Part shown: piece after piece, positions 59,370-64,000 of the stretch | Numbering within the stretch: position 1 is the stretch's first letter | How the letters are laid out: every line of letters starts with the position of its first letter | Source: an uncultured Bacteroidales bacterium | GTDB taxonomy: Bacteria; Bacteroidota; Bacteroidia; Bacteroidales; Muribaculaceae | Direction: 5' to 3' | DNA: 64,000 nt | Assembly (NCBI GenBank): GCA_902782465.1 | Contig: CACZNH010000002.1 | Coordinates: 176,998-240,997 of the forward strand | Notes under the pieces: generated by a model | Database searches by the model: none | The model's input: the letters and a program-made list of their open reading frames with translations, nothing else | What the model was told of the DNA's origin: nothing | Position numbers and translations under genes: made by a program

Positions 59370-61922
59370 ATGAAATTTCAAGTAAGCAACAGCAATGACC
59401 CGCAGTGGAGAAACATCACTGTGAAGTCGGAGTTACCTGGCAAGCTCCAGAAACTCAACGAACTGTCTCGCAACCTGTGGTGGGCATGGAATACCGAGGG
59501 CAAGACCCTGTTCCATGACCTGGACCGTGACACGTGGCGTGCCACCAGCGAGAACCCTGTGAAGACGCTCCAGCGCCTCTCCAACGAGAAAATCAAAGCT
59601 ATCCAGAGCGATTCGGCCATGATGGCTCGCATCGACAGCACCTACGAACTCTACAAGGAATACATGAAGAAGCCGTTGCGCAAGGACATCCCCTCGATTG
59701 CCTACTTCAGCATGGAGTACGGCCTGTGCAACGCCATCAAGATTTACTCGGGTGGCCTGGGAATCCTCGCCGGCGACTATGTCAAGGAGGCCAGCGACCG
59801 CTGCGTCAACATGACCGCCGTGGGCTTCCTGTACCGCTACGGCTACTTTACCCAGACGCTCGCCATGGACGGCCAGCAGATTGCCAACTACGAGGCACAG
59901 AACTTCCACCAGCTGCCCATCGACCCCGTGCTCGACGAGAACGGCAAGCAGCTGGTACACGAGGTGCCCTATCCCGGCCGCACCATCTATGCCAACGTGT
60001 GGAAGGCCAACGTGGGACGTGTCACCCTGTACCTGCTCGACACCGACGTGGAACAGAACAGCGACTATGACCGCGAAATCACCCACAAGCTCTACGGTGG
60101 CGACTGGGAGAACCGCATCAAGCAGGAGTACCTGCTGGGCATCGGCGGCGTGCTGCTGCTCAAGCGACTGGGCATCAAGGCCGACATCTATCACTGCAAC
60201 GAGGGCCACGCCGCACTGTTGAACCTGCAGCGCCTGGTGGACTATGTTGAGGAGGGTCTGGACATCAACCAGGCACTCGAGATCGTACGCGCTACCTCGC
60301 TCTATACCGTACACACCCCCGTGCCCGCCGGTCACGACTACTTTGACGAGGAACTCTTCGGCAAGTACATGGGCGGCTTCCCCGAGCGCCTGGGCATCTC
60401 GTGGCAGGAACTCATGGACATGGGCCGTGAGAACCCCGGCAGCGATGAACGCTTCTGCATGAGCACCTTCGCCCTGAATACCTGTCAGGAGAGCAACGGC
60501 GTGAGCTGGCTGCACGGCGAGGTGAGCAAGAAGATGTTCTCCGGCATCTGGAAGGGCTATGCCCCCGAGGAGTCGCACGTGGGCTACGTCACCAATGGCG
60601 TACACATGCCCACCTGGGCTGCCAGCGAGTGGAAGATATTCTACAAGCAAGTGCTGGGCGAGGACTTCCTGGAGCACCAGGAGCTTGAGTCGTCATGGGC
60701 ACCCCTGATGAACGTCCCCGACGAGAAGATTTGGGAGATGCGCATGATGCTGAAGCAGAAGTTCATCCGCTTCGTCAAGCGCGACTTCAAGGAGAGCTGG
60801 CTCAAGAACCAGGGTGACCCCACCCGCATTGCCAACATCGTGGACAAAATTAACCCCGATGCACTGCTCATCGGCTTTGCCCGCCGTTTTGCCACCTACA
60901 AGCGTGCCCACCTCATCTTCAATGACCTGGAACGCCTCAAGAAGATTGTCAACGACGAGCGTTACCCCGTGCAGTTCATTTTTGCCGGCAAGGCTCACCC
61001 CGCCGACGGTGCCGGTCAGGGCCTGATCAAGCGCATCATCGAAATCAGCAAGATGCCGGAGTTCCTGGGCAAGATTATCTTCCTCGAGAACTACGACATG
61101 ACGCTCTCCAAGCGCCTCATCACCGGTGTTGACGTGTGGCTGAACACGCCGACGCGTCCCCTGGAGGCTTCGGGTACTTCGGGCGAGAAGGCCGAGATGA
61201 ACGGTCTGCTTAACTTCTCGGTGCTCGACGGCTGGTGGTATGAAGGTTACCGCGAGGGTGCCGGATGGGCATTGACCAGCAAGCGCACCTACACCGACCA
61301 GAGTCAGCAGGACAAACTCGACTCGGCAACCATCTACTCGATGCTCGAAAACGAGATTATCCCCCTGTACTTTGCCAAGAACAGCAAGGGCTATTCCCCC
61401 GAGTGGATTCAGTACATCAAGAACTCGATGGTTCACATCGCCCCCAACTACACCATGTCGCGCATGATGCGTGATTACTTCGACAAGTTCTACCGTCCGC
61501 AGGCCGAGCGTGCCCACAAGCTCATCGCTAACAAATACGCCCTAGCCAAGGAAATCGTGGCTTGGAAGGAGAAGGTCGCTGCTCGTTGGGACGATGTTCA
61601 CCTCGTGGGCGACATCATGGGCAACCGCGACGCCATCGCCAGCGGCACGGCCGACATCGACATCACGATGCGCATCGACACTGCAGGACTGGGCAAGGAT
61701 GTGAAGCTCGAACTCGTCGTTTACAGGGAGGAAGAGGATGGCCAGATTAAGTTCTTCCGTGCAGAGCACTTCAATGTAGTGGCACAGGATGGCGACATCT
61801 TCACCTACAACTGCAAGGTGCCCTTCCACGAGAACGGTACGTTCCGCTTTGCCTATCGTGCTTATCCCTGGAACGAGAACCTGCCTCACCGTCAGGACTT
61901 CGCCTACCTCAAGTGGTTCTAA
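59370..61922 (+). CDS. glgP: Alpha-glucan phosphorylase (GT35)
   Basis: Releases glucose-1-phosphate from glycogen or maltodextrin. The 850-residue protein belongs to the short bacterial alpha-glucan phosphorylase type with a DUF3417-like N-terminus ([11 protein letters not shown]), the SMEYGL and [17 protein letters not shown] motifs, and the pyridoxal-phosphate region containing [19 protein letters not shown]. The pairing with the GT3 synthase indicates glycogen turnover. A convergent terminator follows. Confidence 0.95.
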   Translation: MKFQVSNSNDPQWRNITVKSELPGKLQKLNELSRNLWWAWNTEGKTLFHDLDRDTWRATSENPVKTLQRLSNEKIKAIQSDSAMMARIDSTYELYKEYMKKPLRKDIPSIAYFSMEYGLCNAIKIYSGGLGILAGDYVKEASDRCVNMTAVGFLYRYGYFTQTLAMDGQQIANYEAQNFHQLPIDPVLDENGKQLVHEVPYPGRTIYANVWKANVGRVTLYLLDTDVEQNSDYDREITHKLYGGDWENRIKQEYLLGIGGVLLLKRLGIKADIYHCNEGHAALLNLQRLVDYVEEGLDINQALEIVRATSLYTVHTPVPAGHDYFDEELFGKYMGGFPERLGISWQELMDMGRENPGSDERFCMSTFALNTCQESNGVSWLHGEVSKKMFSGIWKGYAPEESHVGYVTNGVHMPTWAASEWKIFYKQVLGEDFLEHQELESSWAPLMNVPDEKIWEMRMMLKQKFIRFVKRDFKESWLKNQGDPTRIANIVDKINPDALLIGFARRFATYKRAHLIFNDLERLKKIVNDERYPVQFIFAGKAHPADGAGQGLIKRIIEISKMPEFLGKIIFLENYDMTLSKRLITGVDVWLNTPTRPLEASGTSGEKAEMNGLLNFSVLDGWWYEGYREGAGWALTSKRTYTDQSQQDKLDSATIYSMLENEIIPLYFAKNSKGYSPEWIQYIKNSMVHIAPNYTMSRMMRDYFDKFYRPQAERAHKLIANKYALAKEIVAWKEKVAARWDDVHLVGDIMGNRDAIASGTADIDITMRIDTAGLGKDVKLELVVYREEEDGQIKFFRAEHFNVVAQDGDIFTYNCKVPFHENGTFRFAYRAYPWNENLPHRQDFAYLKWF

Positions 61923-61936
61923 ACCACCCGTGAGCA

Positions 61937-61995
61937 TAGGATAAAAAGTAGCCCGCAAGACCTCACCGTCCTGCGGGCATCTTGTCTTTATCCTA
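61937..61995. terminator. Bidirectional terminator between glgP and the BspA-like gene
   Basis: Inner stem GCCCGCA / TGCGGGC (61951-61978) and outer stem TAGGATAAA / TTTATCCTA, between two convergent genes. Confidence 0.85.
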
Positions 61996-62011
61996 CGTAC
62001 CGTTATGGCAA

Positions 62012-63553
62012 TTATCCGTTGAGCAGATAGTCAATCAACGCTGTCACGTCCGAGACGTCAATCCGGCCGTCACCATTCACATCGGCAGCCTCCAGATAGA
62101 TACCAGATGAGTTGTCGTTCAGTATGTAGTCAACCAAGGCCGTGACATCAGAGATATCCGCAATGCCGTCACCATTCAAATCACCACGTTCCAAAACGAA
62201 GGGTGAGAAATACCCTGGGTTATCTGGACCGCCATCGATATGAGCATATGCGGCATCTAGATGGTTCACATCATAGGCTGTGCCCAAGCCACCTACAAGA
62301 CTGAAGCAATCATAGAACATGTTTCTGGAACCGGTGACGTTGTCTGTATTCCAATAGTTACTAACATAGATTGTTGCTAAGTTATAGCTACTTCTGAACA
62401 TGAAACTCATTGTGGTTACCTCATGCGTGTTGAACCTACTCAAGTCAATACTTGTCAAACCATAACAATATTCAAACATGCAGGTCATATCCGTCACTTG
62501 CTCGGTATTGAAACTGTTCACGTCAAGGTTCAACAAATTAATGCAACTACTAAACATCCATGCCATGCTGGTCACTTGTTGAGTATTGAAATTGCTAAGG
62601 TCAAGACTAGTCAAACCATAGCATTTATAGAACATACTGCCCATGCTAGTCACTTGTTCGGTGTTAAAGTTGCTCACGTCAAGGTTCGTCAAACTATGGC
62701 AATCAGCGAACATGCTATTCATGGAAGTCACTTGCTCGGTGTTGAAGTTGCTCAGGTCAAGGTTCGTCAAACTATGGCAATCAGTGAACATGTTATTCAT
62801 GTTAGTCACTTGTTCAGTGTTGAAGTTGCTCAGGTCAAGGCTCGTCAAACTTTCACATTTGAAGAACATGGCGCCCATGTTAGTCACTTGTTCAGTGTTG
62901 AAGCTGCTCACGTCAAGGTTCGATAAACTGAGACAATTATCAAACATGCCAGCCATGTATTTCACGTTAGCAGTGTTGAAATTGCTCAGGTCAAGGCTAC
63001 TCAAACCACTGCAATAGTAGAACATGTTATTCATGTCAATGACGTTAGCGGTGTTAAAACTGCTTACATCAAGGTTTGTTAAACCACTGCAATTGTAGAA
63101 CATAGAGCTCATGTCAGTGACTTTAGCAGTATTGAAGTTGCTCACGTTAAGGCTCGTTAAACCACTGCAGTTGTAAAACATAGCATACATGTATTTCACC
63201 TCTGATGTGTTGAGATATTCGATGCGTTCGATCGATTCGAGGTTGTTCATATTATAAAACCAACCAGAGGTTGAAGTGGGACGGGCAGATGCAAAAGATG
63301 GGTCAAAAATTACCTGAGTCACAAGAGTAGTAATGTCATAGTATGCCCAAGTAGGAAAATAATTACCATCATTCAGATTATAGATAGTGCCGGGGCGGGT
63401 ATTGCGCTGGGTGTCGTAGTAGAACGTCAGCGTCATGTTGTCGGTCGTGTTGTCGGTCGTGATCACTGCGTAGGCTTCCTGGGCCAGTGCACTCATTGAA
63501 CACATCAGTAATGCCATCAGGGCAAGCATTTTTGTTGGAAATAATCGTTTCAT
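62012..63553 (-). CDS. BspA-like DUF285 repeat surface protein with C-terminal dockerin
   Basis: A 513-residue exported protein. The signal peptide (start MKRLFPTKMLALMALL, end ALAQ) is followed by about twelve 26-residue DUF285 repeats of the type LDLSNFNTEQVTNMNNMF, which form a leucine-rich-like solenoid found in BspA-type adhesins. At about 455-513 there is a dockerin pair (DLNGDGIADISD, DVNGDGRIDVSD). The repeats are nearly identical at DNA level. The frame extends 17 codons upstream; the start at 63553 fits the signal peptide. Likely a surface adhesin; ligand unknown. Confidence 0.86.
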   Translation of the reverse strand: MKRLFPTKMLALMALLMCSMSALAQEAYAVITTDNTTDNMTLTFYYDTQRNTRPGTIYNLNDGNYFPTWAYYDITTLVTQVIFDPSFASARPTSTSGWFYNMNNLESIERIEYLNTSEVKYMYAMFYNCSGLTSLNVSNFNTAKVTDMSSMFYNCSGLTNLDVSSFNTANVIDMNNMFYYCSGLSSLDLSNFNTANVKYMAGMFDNCLSLSNLDVSSFNTEQVTNMGAMFFKCESLTSLDLSNFNTEQVTNMNNMFTDCHSLTNLDLSNFNTEQVTSMNSMFADCHSLTNLDVSNFNTEQVTSMGSMFYKCYGLTSLDLSNFNTQQVTSMAWMFSSCINLLNLDVNSFNTEQVTDMTCMFEYCYGLTSIDLSRFNTHEVTTMSFMFRSSYNLATIYVSNYWNTDNVTGSRNMFYDCFSLVGGLGTAYDVNHLDAAYAHIDGGPDNPGYFSPFVLERGDLNGDGIADISDVTALVDYILNDNSSGIYLEAADVNGDGRIDVSDVTALIDYLLNG

Positions 63554-63590
63554 AATAGTATGGTTTTGGTTAATAATGTTGTGCTGGTTG

Positions 63591-63598
63591 CAAAGATA
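63591..63598 (-). promoter_or_regulatory. -7 box of the BspA-like gene
   Basis: The minus strand reads TATCTTTG, 38 bases upstream of the ATG at 63553. Confidence 0.5.
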
Positions 63599-63679
63599 AT
63601 ACATATTCCGTAATAATTATCACATTTTTGGCAAATTATATCACATAAAATCCACATTATCAAAAAAGCGAACACAAAA

Positions 63680-63700
63680 AACTGTTAACTGAAAACTATT
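63680..63700 (+). repeat. Heptamer array N (3 units)
   Basis: AACTGTT, AACTGAA, AACTATT just upstream of the -7 box of tsaB. Short, but in the same register and sense as the other arrays. Confidence 0.5.
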
Positions 63701-63703
63701 TCG

Positions 63704-63711
63704 TAATTTTG
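63704..63711 (+). promoter_or_regulatory. -7 box of tsaB
   Basis: TAATTTTG, 20 bases upstream of the ATG at 63732. Confidence 0.5.
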
Positions 63712-63731
63712 CACGTTTTTAAATAGAGCAG

Positions 63732-64000
63732 ATGGCTGTTATCCTGAATATAGAGACTTCGACTGATGTGTGCTCGGTGGCATTGACCAGCGAGGGCCAG
63801 GTGCTGGACCACCGTGAGAACTACGAGGGCCAGACCCATGCCACGCTGTTGAGCCAGTATGTGAAAGAGATGTTGGACTATGCCCGCACGCGTGAGATGA
63901 AAATCGACGCCATTGCCGTGAGCATCGGGCCGGGTTCCTACACGGGTCTGCGCATCGGCCTGAGCGAGGCCAAGGGGCTTGCCTTCGGCCTGCAGGTGCC
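63732..64000 (+). CDS. tsaB: tRNA threonylcarbamoyladenosine biosynthesis protein TsaB (partial)
   Basis: The first 89 codons are in the window; the gene runs off the right end. The start MAVILNIETSTDVCSVALT and the motif SIGPGSYTGLRIGLSEAKGLAFG (about 65-87) are the hallmarks of TsaB, the inactive ASKHA partner of TsaD that supports t6A modification of tRNAs. It is a new transcription unit divergent from the BspA-like gene. Confidence 0.93.
   Translation, partial: MAVILNIETSTDVCSVALTSEGQVLDHRENYEGQTHATLLSQYVKEMLDYARTREMKIDAIAVSIGPGSYTGLRIGLSEAKGLAFGLQV

Noticed and set aside
59433-60677. A 414-codon open frame antisense to glgP
   Set aside because: Shadow of the strongly biased phosphorylase gene; no family resemblance.
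62423-63017. Plus-strand open frames over the BspA-like gene
   Set aside because: Periodic shadows of the 78-base repeats; the minus strand encodes a secreted DUF285 protein.
7-64000. tRNA and rRNA genes
   Set aside because: No cloverleaf-like or rRNA-like stretch was recognised in the spacers; a covariance-model search (tRNAscan-SE, Infernal) would be decisive.

Overview
The window is a stretch of Bacteroidales chromosome. The evidence is the gene order nusB-yajC-ybbR-coaE-DUF5606, the order dnaN-dnaQ-coaBC-DUF4835-recN-rlmB, the absence of Shine-Dalgarno sites, promoters of the TTTG-N19-21-TAnnTTTG type, a GT3-type glycogen synthase, BspA/DUF285 and FISUMP surface proteins, and many secreted proteins carrying dockerin-like EF-hand pairs. 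[FeFe]-hydrogenase maturases point to an anaerobe. A gut or rumen Muribaculaceae- or Prevotella-like organism is the best guess, but species cannot be fixed from sequence alone. No rRNA, tRNA, CRISPR array, transposase or prophage was seen.

Layout: 1-79 is the start of a divergent gene, possibly a metallophosphoesterase; 161-1582 is a secreted M64 metallopeptidase. 1617-5623 (-) is nusB-yajC-ybbR-coaE-DUF5606-NlpC/P60. 5687-12282 (-) is dnaN-dnaQ-coaBC-DUF4835-recN-rlmB. 12570-20643 holds dockerin-tagged secreted proteins, a DUF1015 protein, a Fur-family regulator, a HAD phosphatase, an FAD oxidoreductase and a small XRE regulator. 20952-25423 holds a SIMPL protein, mtnN-luxS (AI-2 route) and pta-ackA (acetate). 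25628-34 kb holds a lipoprotein, a membrane Zn-peptidase, hisS, a Crp-type regulator, small lipoproteins, an MBL hydrolase, umuD and an LtaS-like sulfatase. 33919-35189 pairs a hemerythrin protein with a LuxR-type regulator whose receiver domain has lost its phospho-Asp. 35479-38772 is a divergent pair: a TIR/DUF4062-like TPR protein and an EEP-family nuclease. 38992-49496 covers envelope and RNA-modification functions: mlaE-mlaF, HD and GATase proteins, queF-queC, fabD, lptB, udk, an LptD-like protein and a YiiX-like hydrolase. 49506-52191 (-) is hydG-hydF. 52457-63553 holds a FISUMP protein, dnaK with a candidate sigma-54 promoter, glycogen synthase and phosphorylase, and a BspA-like protein. 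tsaB starts at 63732 and runs off the end.

The most unusual content is in the spacers, where several small repeat families were read directly. (1) At least fourteen arrays of 7-nt units sit between genes. In nearly all of them the strand sense to the downstream gene carries a stop triplet in most or all units, and because 7 is not a multiple of 3 the array closes every reading frame. Three upstream genes end on a stop codon inside such an array. (2) A hairpin of about 66-70 bp with constant ends and a variable, still-paired stem carries a complete Bacteroidales promoter in front of dnaN (tandem copy) and hydG. (3) A G+C-rich palindrome occurs in front of lptD and dnaK and, in frame, inside the M64 peptidase gene. 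(4) GAGACGCAAAA palindromes occur in four spacers. A TIR/DUF4062-TPR protein next to an EEP nuclease is the best candidate for an undescribed protein system.
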